Below, in pieces: positions 36,482 through 44,564 of a stretch of 64,000 nt of DNA. The translations under genes and the position numbers were made by a program. Source of the DNA: Sinanaerobacter chloroacetimidivorans (lineage in GTDB: Bacteria > Bacillota > Clostridia > Peptostreptococcales > Anaerovoracaceae). Position 1 is the first letter of the stretch. Each line of letters starts with the position of its first letter. The stretch lies in assembly GCF_018128545.1 (NCBI RefSeq), contig NZ_JAGSND010000014.1:51510-115509 (forward strand). The letters are read 5' to 3'. The notes under the pieces were generated by a model, which saw only the letters and a list, made by a program, of their open reading frames with translations, ran no database searches and had not been told where the DNA came from.

Positions 36482-37198
36482 ATGGGAAAAAGAGTATTGA
36501 CCCTGGAAGTGCTGCTTTCCAAGGAAATTGAATATATGCTGGAGTCGGAGGATTATAAGGAAAAACAAAAACTTCCCTCTGAACGTGAATTGGCGGAGTA
36601 TTTCGGTGTCCAGAGGCTGACCATAAGAGGGGCTTTGCAGATTTTGGTGCAGAAAGGGATCTTGATCTCGAAGGAGCGGTACGGATATTTTGTGGCACCG
36701 AAAAGAATCCGTTTTGCATTGAACCAGTCACAATCCTTTAAACTGATGATAGAGAGAATGGGTAAAACCTCCTTTGTCAAGCTTTTGGAATTCGAAAAGA
36801 TGAAGCTTACGGACAAGCTGGCAGAAAAAACCCTTCTGGCAGAGGGTACTGAAATGTTTCGGATTCTCCGATTGCGTTACGAAAATAAAAAGCCTATAGC
36901 GCTGGAAAAATCCTATATTGTTTGTGATTTGGCAAAGGGGCTGACGGAAGAAGACGTGCACAACAAATCTCTGTATGAGACCTTAAAGAAGAAATACGGA
37001 ATCTCCGTGGCCCACTCCAACCAGCGGGTTTCTGTGGTTTATGCCAACGGCCTGGAAGCCGAACTCCTGAAGGTGAGCCTGTCCAAGCCTATGATGAAGT
37101 ATCAGGGGCTGGTTTATGAAAAGAAAGGCAGGCTTGTAGAATATTTTGAGAATATCATGCTCATTGAAAGAATTGAGTTTATTAGCAAACGAAGCTAA
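36482..37198 (+). CDS. GntR/HutC-family regulator 1
   Basis: 238 aa: N-terminal winged helix (KLPSERELAEYFGVQRLTIR) and C-terminal UTRA ligand-binding domain with EDVHNKSLYETLKKKYGI and YEKKGRLVEYFENIM. UTRA regulators sense sugar phosphates or amino-sugar derivatives, and FrlR is of this type. It starts 19 bases after the kinase. It is one of two consecutive, diverged GntR regulators, which suggests that two effectors or two operators are read. Confidence 0.9.
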   Translation: MGKRVLTLEVLLSKEIEYMLESEDYKEKQKLPSERELAEYFGVQRLTIRGALQILVQKGILISKERYGYFVAPKRIRFALNQSQSFKLMIERMGKTSFVKLLEFEKMKLTDKLAEKTLLAEGTEMFRILRLRYENKKPIALEKSYIVCDLAKGLTEEDVHNKSLYETLKKKYGISVAHSNQRVSVVYANGLEAELLKVSLSKPMMKYQGLVYEKKGRLVEYFENIMLIERIEFISKRS

Positions 37199-37213
37199 CG
37201 GAAGGAGGAGGCC

Positions 37214-37969
37214 ATGACGAAACCCACCGAAGAACAGAAAGAAAAAGAGAGCCCTCTGTATGTGAAACTGCAGGATATGATCATGAAAAAGATAGAAGCG
37301 GGCGAGTACCTCCCGGGAGAAAAACTGCCCAGTGAGAGAACCTTGGCGGAAATGTACGGAATCAACAGAATGACAGTGAAAAATGCCATCAATGCGCTGG
37401 AGGCCAAAAACTATTTATACCGCCAGCAGGGGAAAGGTACTTTCGTTCAGAAAAAGGACTTCCACAAATTAAATCTGGGTTTTCTGAATGAAGCCGGCAA
37501 CTGCGGAATTACAGCCATGGTGAAAAGCCAGGGCATTCGTATCGCCAACGAAGTGATTGTGAAGGGAACACTGACCGGAAGCCGCTATATCAGCAGCAAG
37601 CTTACGATTCCTACGGAGGCGGAGGTTTATTCCCTTCATAGGATTCGTTACGGAAATGAGGAGCCCATTGCTGTGGAATACACCTATGTTCCATATGCCT
37701 TGTTCCCGGATATGGATCAGGTGGACTTTAAATATGTTTCCCTATACGATTATATGGATTCGAAAGGTTGTATGCCTGAAACCTTTGAGCAGAAATTCCA
37801 AATTATCGAGGTGCCGAAGAAGGAAGGCAAATATCTGGAGCTGGAACAGGGACAGGTGGTTTACTACTTCGAATTTATCGGATTAGACGGGAGCGGCAGA
37901 GTGGTTGAATATACGGAAAGCTATACCAGGACCGATAAGGCGGAGTTTTTCTTTAAGATCAATGGATAA
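37214..37969 (+). CDS. GntR/HutC-family regulator 2
   Basis: 251 aa: winged helix with KLPSERTLAEMYGINRMTVK and KGTFV, then a UTRA domain (VYSLHRIRYGNEEPIAVEYT, LYDYMDSKGCMPE, GSGRVVEYTESYTR). It is only distantly similar to regulator 1 upstream. GAAGGAGGAGG gives a strong start. The 3' end is expanded into five 16-base repeats. Confidence 0.92.
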   Translation: MTKPTEEQKEKESPLYVKLQDMIMKKIEAGEYLPGEKLPSERTLAEMYGINRMTVKNAINALEAKNYLYRQQGKGTFVQKKDFHKLNLGFLNEAGNCGITAMVKSQGIRIANEVIVKGTLTGSRYISSKLTIPTEAEVYSLHRIRYGNEEPIAVEYTYVPYALFPDMDQVDFKYVSLYDYMDSKGCMPETFEQKFQIIEVPKKEGKYLELEQGQVVYYFEFIGLDGSGRVVEYTESYTRTDKAEFFFKING

Positions 37970-38034
37970 AAAGACCAACGGACAAAAAGATCAATGGATA
38001 AAAAGTTCAATGGATAATAAGTTCAATGGATAAA
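37955..38034 (+). repeat. five tandem 16-bp repeats straddling a stop codon
   Basis: Consecutive 16-base units of the form AAGATCAATGGATAAA: 37955-37970, 37971-37986 (three substitutions), 37987-38002, 38003-38018 and 38019-38034. The first unit encodes the last residues and the TAA of the second GntR gene. The terminator follows immediately. Confidence 0.92.
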
Positions 38035-38085
38035 AAATATGAAAATTGCAATGATGCAAGGCTTTGTAACTTTCATATTTTTTTT
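38034..38085 (+). terminator. terminator of the kinase-regulator unit
   Basis: AAAATATGAAA (38034-38044) pairs with TTTCATATTTT (38071-38081), followed by more T residues to 38085. The 26-base loop is large. Confidence 0.75.
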
Positions 38086-38157
38086 CATCTGGTCTAAAAA
38101 ATGAAAAGATTGATTTTTAAGTAAAAGATGAAAAAAGAAATCGTTTCCTCTAAAATC

Positions 38158-38235
38158 TGGTATAAAACCACCACAAAAATGGTTTCAATAAAATTGTCGA
38201 ATTGATCTTGATATTTCAGAAAAACTTGGTATGCT
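38158..38235 (+). promoter_or_regulatory. candidate operator and promoter of the deglycase-importer operon
   Basis: TGGT-ATAAA-ACCA at 38158-38170 is a perfect inverted repeat of the kind GntR/HutC proteins bind. It is followed by TTGATA at 38208-38213, 16 bases, and TATGCT at 38230-38235. The operon start is at 38314. Binding by the GntR proteins encoded just upstream is inference. Confidence 0.4.
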
Positions 38236-38313
38236 AAAACTAAAAAGTGGTTATTGGATATCAAGGATGATATGGGTGACTATCGGATCTAATTTGACGG
38301 AGGAATGTGGAAA

Positions 38314-39324
38314 ATGAGAAATTTTGATGTGGAAAAATACCTGGCGGATGGAAAAACAGCCTATGGACAAAGGGCAAATATAGAAGCGCTTGCAGATAAG
38401 CTGACGAAAAGAGGATTCCATAACATCGTGATCATTGGAATAGGAGGAACCTGGGCGGAATGGTCACCGGTGGTTCAGGTGATGAGACATTATACGGATC
38501 TGCCGATTTATCTTGAAAATGCTGCAGAGCTTTGCGTGAGAACGGATAAGCGATTTCTGACAAAGGATTCTCTTGTTATTACCGCCTCTGCTTCCGGCGA
38601 TACGAAGGAAATCCTTGCTGCAGTAAAAATGTGCAAGGAAATGGGGATTGAAGTAGCCGGTTTTTCTAAGAATGGAGAAACGCCTTTGGCTAAGGAGCTT
38701 GATTATCTAATTGCAAATCCATGCGGGGACTGTGAAGATTCCTATCTCATGTTCTTCCTGCTGGCCTTGAAACTGCTGCATAACAGGGGAGAATTCCCGG
38801 ACTATGTGAAATTCGCTGATCAGATGTCTCATTTACATACCAATCTGGTGAGGATCAGAGAAGAATTTGAACCGAAAGCAGCGCAGATCGCAAGAGCGTA
38901 TGCGAAAGAACCTTATAATATATTTGTCGGTTCCGGAACTCTTTGGGGGGAAACCTTCTTATTTTCCATGTGCATTCTGGAGGAAATGCAGTGGGTGAGG
39001 ACAAAGTCCGTCACATCCGCTGACTTTTTCCATGGCACCCTTGAATTGGTGGAAAAGGATGTTCCGGTATTTTTGTTTAAGGGAGAAGATGAATACCGTG
39101 AACTGGACGAGAGAGTGGAGCGTTTCTGCAAACAACATACGGAAAAGTTAACGGTAATTGATACGAGAGAGTATCGGCTGGAGGGAATTGACGACAGCTT
39201 CCGGGTCATCTGCTCGCCAATGATTCTGACTGCTCTTGTAACGGAACGGCTGGCTGCCCACTACGAATTAAATACCGGACACAGCTTGAAATTCAGACGT
39301 TACTACAGACAGTTTGACTATTAG
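38314..39324 (+). CDS. SIS-domain fructosamine-6-phosphate deglycase (FrlB-like)
   Basis: 336 aa with two sugar-isomerase domains: VIIGIGGTWAEWSPVVQVM near residue 35, then ITASASGDTKEILAAVKMCK. This is the arrangement of GlmS-like deglycases that split fructoselysine-6-phosphate into glucose-6-phosphate and lysine. A late FFHGTLELVEKDVPVFLFKG block is typical of FrlB-type proteins. ATG 38314 is chosen over ATG 38305 because GGAGG at 38299-38303 needs the longer spacing. It is co-directional and near-contiguous with the ABC importer. Confidence 0.82.
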   Translation: MRNFDVEKYLADGKTAYGQRANIEALADKLTKRGFHNIVIIGIGGTWAEWSPVVQVMRHYTDLPIYLENAAELCVRTDKRFLTKDSLVITASASGDTKEILAAVKMCKEMGIEVAGFSKNGETPLAKELDYLIANPCGDCEDSYLMFFLLALKLLHNRGEFPDYVKFADQMSHLHTNLVRIREEFEPKAAQIARAYAKEPYNIFVGSGTLWGETFLFSMCILEEMQWVRTKSVTSADFFHGTLELVEKDVPVFLFKGEDEYRELDERVERFCKQHTEKLTVIDTREYRLEGIDDSFRVICSPMILTALVTERLAAHYELNTGHSLKFRRYYRQFDY

Positions 39325-39343
39325 AAGCCAGGAGGAGGAGAAA

Positions 39344-40510
39344 ATGGCTGAACATACGGAACATGCCGAACAAGCGGAACACGCAGAACCAATGAAAGAC
39401 ACAGATCCAATACAATCTGCAGAACGAATTGTTTCCTTAATCGATGTAGATAAATACTTTGGCACCAATCATGTCATCAAGAAATTTAACCTTCATGTAA
39501 ATCAAGGTGAATTTCTGACTCTCCTAGGGCCCTCGGGATGCGGTAAAACCACTATTTTAAGAATGATTGCCGGCTTTGAGGATTCCAGCTCCGGAATGAT
39601 CCTGGTACAGGGCGAGAGGGTAGAGGATAAGGAAGCTTATGAACGAGATGTAAATACAGTATTTCAAAGCTATGCCCTTTTTCCTCATATGACGGTATTT
39701 GATAATATCGCCTACGGGCTGTCGGTTAAGAAAGTCCCAAAGGAAGAAATCAAAGTCCGTGTGAAGGAGATGCTGGAGCTTGTGCAACTGCTGGGTTTTG
39801 AAGGCAGAAAGCCTGATATGATGTCCGGCGGACAAAAACAGCGTGTGGCAATCGCCAGAGCGCTGATTAACAACCCAAAAGTACTCCTTCTGGATGAACC
39901 CCTTGGAGCCCTGGATTTAAAGCTTCGAAAGCAAATGCAGATCGAATTGAAACGGTTGCAGAAAAAGCTGAATATTACCTTTATTTATGTTACCCATGAC
40001 CAGGAAGAGGCCATGGCCATGAGCGACCGCATCGCAGTGATCAATAACGGCGTACTGGAGCAGCTGGATACTCCGGGTCGGATTTATAAACATCCCAAGA
40101 CAAAATTCGTTGCAGACTTTATCGGAGAATCCAACCTGTTTGACGGTGCCGTAAAGGAAAGCAAGGGCGCATGCAGCAGTGTGGTTTTGGAAACCGGCAC
40201 GGTTCGGCTTCAGGCCGGCTCTGAAGAGATTCCAAAAGAGGCTGCATTGATTCCGGACCGAGATATCACTATCTGTGTCAGGCCTGAAGTAATGAAATAT
40301 TCCAAAACTCCGGTAGAAGGATTTACCATCACGGGAGTTGTCAAGGATGTGATCTTTGTCGGCTCCCAGTACCGGACCTTGATCGTCATGGATGACGGAT
40401 ATGAAGTAAAAGTGAACCGGGTCAAGGTAGATAAGGAAATCACAGAGGGTGACCGTGTGTATCTATATTGGGATCCGGAAGATGCCATCGGCATTGGAAC
40501 CGGAAATTAG
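39344..40510 (+). CDS. ABC importer ATPase, PotA/spermidine-putrescine type
   Basis: 388 aa. Walker A GPSGCGKTT, signature SGGQKQRVAIARAL, Walker B LLLDEPLGALDLKLR and the switch His are all present, followed by the C-terminal TOBE domain. The N-terminus has an odd His/Glu/Ala-rich stretch (EHTEHAEQAEHAEP) not usual for PotA. ATG 39344 follows GGAGGAGGAG. The transporter class moves polyamines, but next to a kinase and a deglycase the cargo is more likely a fructosamine (an amino acid carrying a sugar). That is inference. Confidence 0.92.
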   Translation: MAEHTEHAEQAEHAEPMKDTDPIQSAERIVSLIDVDKYFGTNHVIKKFNLHVNQGEFLTLLGPSGCGKTTILRMIAGFEDSSSGMILVQGERVEDKEAYERDVNTVFQSYALFPHMTVFDNIAYGLSVKKVPKEEIKVRVKEMLELVQLLGFEGRKPDMMSGGQKQRVAIARALINNPKVLLLDEPLGALDLKLRKQMQIELKRLQKKLNITFIYVTHDQEEAMAMSDRIAVINNGVLEQLDTPGRIYKHPKTKFVADFIGESNLFDGAVKESKGACSSVVLETGTVRLQAGSEEIPKEAALIPDRDITICVRPEVMKYSKTPVEGFTITGVVKDVIFVGSQYRTLIVMDDGYEVKVNRVKVDKEITEGDRVYLYWDPEDAIGIGTGN

Positions 40511-40521
40511 GAGGGGATACC

Positions 40522-41427
40522 ATGCGCAAGAAAGAAGTAAATTCCGATGCATCCTCCCTTGACAAAAGAAGGAACCGTAAAAGGAATACAATTCCGGCTT
40601 TGGCTATGGCAGGCCCCGTCTCCTTCTGGATGATGGTCTTTGTCCTGCTGCCGCTGACCTATGTTGTGGTTATAAGCTTCATGACGCGGGACGCCTACGG
40701 CGGAGTGGACTATAAATTTACTTTGGATAACTATATCACCATGTTTCAGCCTATCTACCTTAAGGTCATCTGGAAATCCATTGAACTGGCCTTTTTGACA
40801 ACGGTGATTTGTCTGCTCATCGGTTATCCATTTGCTTATTACATAGCCAGAAAGCCTTCCAAGCTGGCCGCAAAGCTATTGATGCTGATTATGATCCCCT
40901 TTTGGACCAATTGCCTCGTTCGCCTGTACAGCATCAATTTACTGGGGCAGCCAAATGGTTTTTTTAATAAGTTCCTGATGAATATCGGACTCATATCAAA
41001 ACCCCTTGATATTTTGTATTCTGATGGAATTGTGGTGGTAGGTCTGCTGATTTCCATGCTGCCCTTTGCTGTGCTGCCGCTTTACGCCTCCATTGAAAAA
41101 CTGGATAAGGCATATCTGGAGGCATCATCGGATTTGGGTGCCAGGCCGGCCGTAACCTTTTGGCGGGTAACGGTGCCCCTGACCCTTCCGGGTATCGTGG
41201 CCAGTATCATTCTGGTGTTTATCCCGTCTCTGGGCATGTATTATGTACCGGAAACCTTGGGAGGAGGAAAGGTCATGCTCATCGGAAACCTCATCCGAAA
41301 TCAATTTCTGGTGACAAAAAACTGGCCCTTCGGAGCCTCGCTTTCTATCCTTCTGGTCCTTATCACGCTGATTATGCTGTGGCTTTACACAAGAATAGCC
41401 AGGTTGGACGATATGGAGGTGTTTTAG
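40522..41427 (+). CDS. ABC importer permease, PotB type
   Basis: 301 aa with about six membrane helices and the permease EAA-type loop (EASSDLGARPAVTFWRVTVPL) that docks on the ATPase. ATG 40522 follows GGAGGGG. The longer frame would overlap the ATPase gene. The stop abuts the ATG of the second permease. Confidence 0.92.
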   Translation: MRKKEVNSDASSLDKRRNRKRNTIPALAMAGPVSFWMMVFVLLPLTYVVVISFMTRDAYGGVDYKFTLDNYITMFQPIYLKVIWKSIELAFLTTVICLLIGYPFAYYIARKPSKLAAKLLMLIMIPFWTNCLVRLYSINLLGQPNGFFNKFLMNIGLISKPLDILYSDGIVVVGLLISMLPFAVLPLYASIEKLDKAYLEASSDLGARPAVTFWRVTVPLTLPGIVASIILVFIPSLGMYYVPETLGGGKVMLIGNLIRNQFLVTKNWPFGASLSILLVLITLIMLWLYTRIARLDDMEVF

Positions 41428-42261
41428 ATGGCAGGCAAAAAAAGAGAATGGAAGCGGAAGCTGGGAAAGAGCATCAGCACCATTTACGCCATTCTGGTGT
41501 ATGCATTTATTTATGCGCCCATTGCCATCATGGTGGTTTTCTCCTTTAATGACCAGAAGACCAACTATTACTGGAAAGGGTTCACATTGCAATGGTATGA
41601 AAAGCTCTTTAACCATTCGTCCATCGTGGAGTATCTCTGGAACTCCTTATTTATTGCAGTGGCTGCCACGTTGATTTCCGTTATCATAGGAACCATCGGT
41701 GCGGTAGGGCTTATACGGTTTGAATTCCGGATGAAAAAGCTGGTGAATCATTCCCTTTATATTCCTATAGTCATTCCGGAGGTGGTGCTTGGTATTTCTT
41801 TACTGATGCTTTTTGAAATCATTCATCTGCCGCTGGGCTTTTTCGCTATCATATTATCTCATGCCACCTTTTGCATCCCCTTTGTCATTATTATTATGCG
41901 AGGGCGGCTTGCGGGGATGGATTTATCCGTGGAGGAGGCTTCGATGGATCTGGGAGCAAACCGGATGGTGACTTTTTTCAGAGTAACCCTGCCTATGCTG
42001 ATTCCCGGCATCATATCCGGCGCTTTCATGTCCTTTACGCTATCCATTGATGATGTTATCATCAGCAATTTTGTTTCGGGACCTTATTCGACCACACTGC
42101 CGGTTAAAATCCTGTCTCTGGTCAAAACAGGACTTTCCCCAGAGGTCAATGCGCTGGCAACCCTGATGATTGCAGTGATCCTGCTGGCATTGCTTTTGAA
42201 TACGGTGGTGCAAGCTCTTGTGAAGAGAAGGGCTTTAACACATACAAAAAGTTATTTTTAA
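41428..42261 (+). CDS. ABC importer permease, PotC type
   Basis: 277 aa, about six membrane helices, EAA loop EASMDLGANRMVTFFRVTLPML. Forms the channel with the PotB-type subunit. Starts at the base after the potB-like stop. Confidence 0.92.
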   Translation: MAGKKREWKRKLGKSISTIYAILVYAFIYAPIAIMVVFSFNDQKTNYYWKGFTLQWYEKLFNHSSIVEYLWNSLFIAVAATLISVIIGTIGAVGLIRFEFRMKKLVNHSLYIPIVIPEVVLGISLLMLFEIIHLPLGFFAIILSHATFCIPFVIIIMRGRLAGMDLSVEEASMDLGANRMVTFFRVTLPMLIPGIISGAFMSFTLSIDDVIISNFVSGPYSTTLPVKILSLVKTGLSPEVNALATLMIAVILLALLLNTVVQALVKRRALTHTKSYF

Positions 42262-42299
42262 GAAAGTCGTTATGAATACTATTGAGGAGGTAGTGGCTA

Positions 42300-43361
42300 A
42301 TGAAAACAAGGAAACAGTTTCTTTCTTTTCTGCTGATTGCTGTAATGGTCGTCTCCCTTGCGGCCTGCGGCGGCGGAAAAGAAGAAAAAGCACAGGGAGA
42401 GCTGAATATTTACATGTGGTCGGAATATTTATCCGACAGTGTTGTCCAGGGCTTTGAAGACGAGTACGGAATCAAAGTAAACATCTCTTACATGAATTCA
42501 TCCGAAGAAGCGACGGCAAAGATCACCAGCGGGGGCGGAGATCAATACGATCTGGTAATGCCTTGTGATGCGGATATGACAGGCTTGATCAACGGCGGTA
42601 AGCTTGCAGAAATCAACCTGGATAACCTTCCGAACTTTAAAAACCTTGGAGATGCTTACAAGTACAGAGAATTTGACCCGGAAAACAAGTATGCGATCCC
42701 CTATTTAATGAACTATGTTTATGTAATCTATAACCCGGAAACCTGCCCGGTTGAAATTACAAAATACGAAGATCTTCTTTCTCCGGAGCTAAAAGGACAG
42801 ATTGCCTCCATCACAGGAATCAGAAATCTGTTCCCGGTAGCTCTTGTGGCTCAGGGATACGACCCTAATACCACAGAGGAAAGTGAAATTGCGGCGGCTT
42901 ATGAATGGCTGCAGAAATATATGAAAAATGTAAAATACATAAACAGTGATGATACGGAGCAGGGAATTGTGAGCGGTGCCTGTTCTGTAGCCCTGGTATT
43001 TGACGGTCAGGCCGGAAGAGCTTTCGCGGAGGCTCCTCACTTAAAGGTTGCCGATCTTTCGGATCCCATTCAGCTTGGCGTAGATGAATTCGTGATTCCA
43101 GCTAACGCAAAGAATAAAGAAAATGCAGAAAAGTTCCTGAATTATATCTTGGATGCTGAAGTCATGGCTGAAAATCTGGTGGAGAATCCCTATACTTGCC
43201 CCAACGTTGCTGCCATTGAGCTCACCGAAGATTCCTATAAACTGAATCCGGCAATCAATATTCCGCAGCATATGAAAGAAAATTATTTCTTGCAGCTGGA
43301 TATCGGTGATGCGGCTCCCATCTATGACAAGTATTGGACCATGCTGCTGTCCGAACAGTAA
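42300..43361 (+). CDS. ABC importer solute-binding lipoprotein, PotD type
   Basis: 353 aa with lipobox LAAC (Cys near residue 23) and a PotD/PotF-like extracellular domain (INIYMWSEYLSDSVVQGFE, MNYVYVIYNPE, YINSDDTEQGIVSGACSVAL). In true PotD four acidic and aromatic residues hold polyamine. Here I cannot verify them, and the operon context suggests an Amadori compound. GGAGG precedes the ATG. Confidence 0.92.
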   Translation: MKTRKQFLSFLLIAVMVVSLAACGGGKEEKAQGELNIYMWSEYLSDSVVQGFEDEYGIKVNISYMNSSEEATAKITSGGGDQYDLVMPCDADMTGLINGGKLAEINLDNLPNFKNLGDAYKYREFDPENKYAIPYLMNYVYVIYNPETCPVEITKYEDLLSPELKGQIASITGIRNLFPVALVAQGYDPNTTEESEIAAAYEWLQKYMKNVKYINSDDTEQGIVSGACSVALVFDGQAGRAFAEAPHLKVADLSDPIQLGVDEFVIPANAKNKENAEKFLNYILDAEVMAENLVENPYTCPNVAAIELTEDSYKLNPAINIPQHMKENYFLQLDIGDAAPIYDKYWTMLLSEQ

Positions 43362-43736
43362 AGAAACCGAACCCCTCAAGGGAAGTACTGTCCGATCATT
43401 CAATTCATATTAATAAGATTGATTAGAAAATAAATAACAAAAGGCTGCATGACGTTTGGATTGCCCGCTGTCCGCCTGACAGGGTACAGTTCATGGATGC
43501 AGCTTTTGTTTCGCCATTCTTCTTTTTTTATTGCCAAAAAATGATAAATAATTTAGAATGAGAATGTTAAGGACTTTGTGAAACTTTTGGTTATTTTTTC
43601 CGTCTAATAATATGTTGTGTATATCAATTTTCAAATGACATTCTGTGTTATGGCATAATTTCTTTCAGTTTATTTTCCATGTTACGGCATATTATTTCAA
43701 TTCACATTTCAAATTGGGTAAGAGAAGGGGTATTCT
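43362..43736 (+). other. gap: terminator-like hairpin and ECF promoter
   Basis: A branched hairpin (AAAAGGCTGCAT 43439-43450 with ATGCAGCTTTT 43497-43507, and an inner CTGTC/GACAG stem) probably ends the importer operon. It is followed by the ECF-type promoter at 43579-43610 and an AT-rich leader. No coding sequence is seen. Confidence 0.6.
43579..43610 (+). promoter_or_regulatory. ECF-type promoter of the ABC exporter operon
   Basis: TGAAAC at 43579-43584, 16 bases, CGTC at 43601-43604, then TAATAA. Of the four ECF-like sites, this is nearest to the known consensus of envelope-stress ECF sigmas. It lies about 130 bases before the exporter ATPase gene. Confidence 0.6.
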
Positions 43737-44483
43737 ATGGAACCATTGATCGAAGTAAAACATGTTCGCAAGGTTTATCGCATGGGGGACGAGAAGGTTG
43801 TCGCCCTTGATGACGTTAGCCTGGACATTTATAAAGGGGAAATTGTCTGCTTCCTCGGGACCTCGGGCTCGGGGAAATCTACGTTTTTGAATATGGTGGC
43901 AGGCCTTGAAAAACCTACAAAGGGCGAAATTTTTATTGGAGGCATCCCTATCCATAAATTAAACGAAGAAAATGTCACGCTATTCAGGCAAAAAAATATC
44001 GGCTTCATTTTTCAGGCCTATCATCTGATGGCAATGCTTACGGCATTGGAAAACGTCAGTCTTCCCTTAATTTTTCGCGGAATTGATAAAAAAAAGAGAG
44101 ACAAGATGGCAAGAGACATGCTGAAAGCAGTGGGTCTTGTGGGTTACGACAAGCGAAAGCCCTCTCAGATGAGCGGAGGGCAGCAGCAGCGTGTGGGAAT
44201 TGCCAGGGCGCTGGTAGGGAAGCCTAAAATTATTTTCGCTGACGAGCCTACCGGAAATCTGGATACGCATACGACAAAAGAGGTCATGGACATTATGCTG
44301 AATATGGTCAGGGAAAACAACCAGACGCTCATTATCGTTACCCATGACAGATCCATAGCGGAGTATGCGGACCGTATCGTTACCATACGCGACGGGAATA
44401 TCGTTTCTGTGGAATGCAACAAAAGTCCGATCCGGACTGAAGAGGGAGGAGATTCATCGGATAGTATGGCTGCCATGATATAG
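43737..44483 (+). CDS. ABC exporter ATPase, MacB/LolD type
   Basis: 248 aa with Walker A GTSGSGKST, QAYHLMAMLTALENVSLPL (the Q-loop region typical of MacB/LolD), signature MSGGQQQRVGIARAL and Walker B IIFADEPTGNLD. It partners the FtsX-type permease at 46603. Such mechanotransducing ABC systems export or resist antimicrobial peptides or transmit envelope signals. Confidence 0.95.
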   Translation: MEPLIEVKHVRKVYRMGDEKVVALDDVSLDIYKGEIVCFLGTSGSGKSTFLNMVAGLEKPTKGEIFIGGIPIHKLNEENVTLFRQKNIGFIFQAYHLMAMLTALENVSLPLIFRGIDKKKRDKMARDMLKAVGLVGYDKRKPSQMSGGQQQRVGIARALVGKPKIIFADEPTGNLDTHTTKEVMDIMLNMVRENNQTLIIVTHDRSIAEYADRIVTIRDGNIVSVECNKSPIRTEEGGDSSDSMAAMI

Positions 44484-44564
44484 ATTATAGAGACAAAGAA
44501 ATAAAAAAGAAGAAAATAAAGAGAAAATAAAAAGGTGTGTATTTGCAGAAGAAGGAGATTTAAA

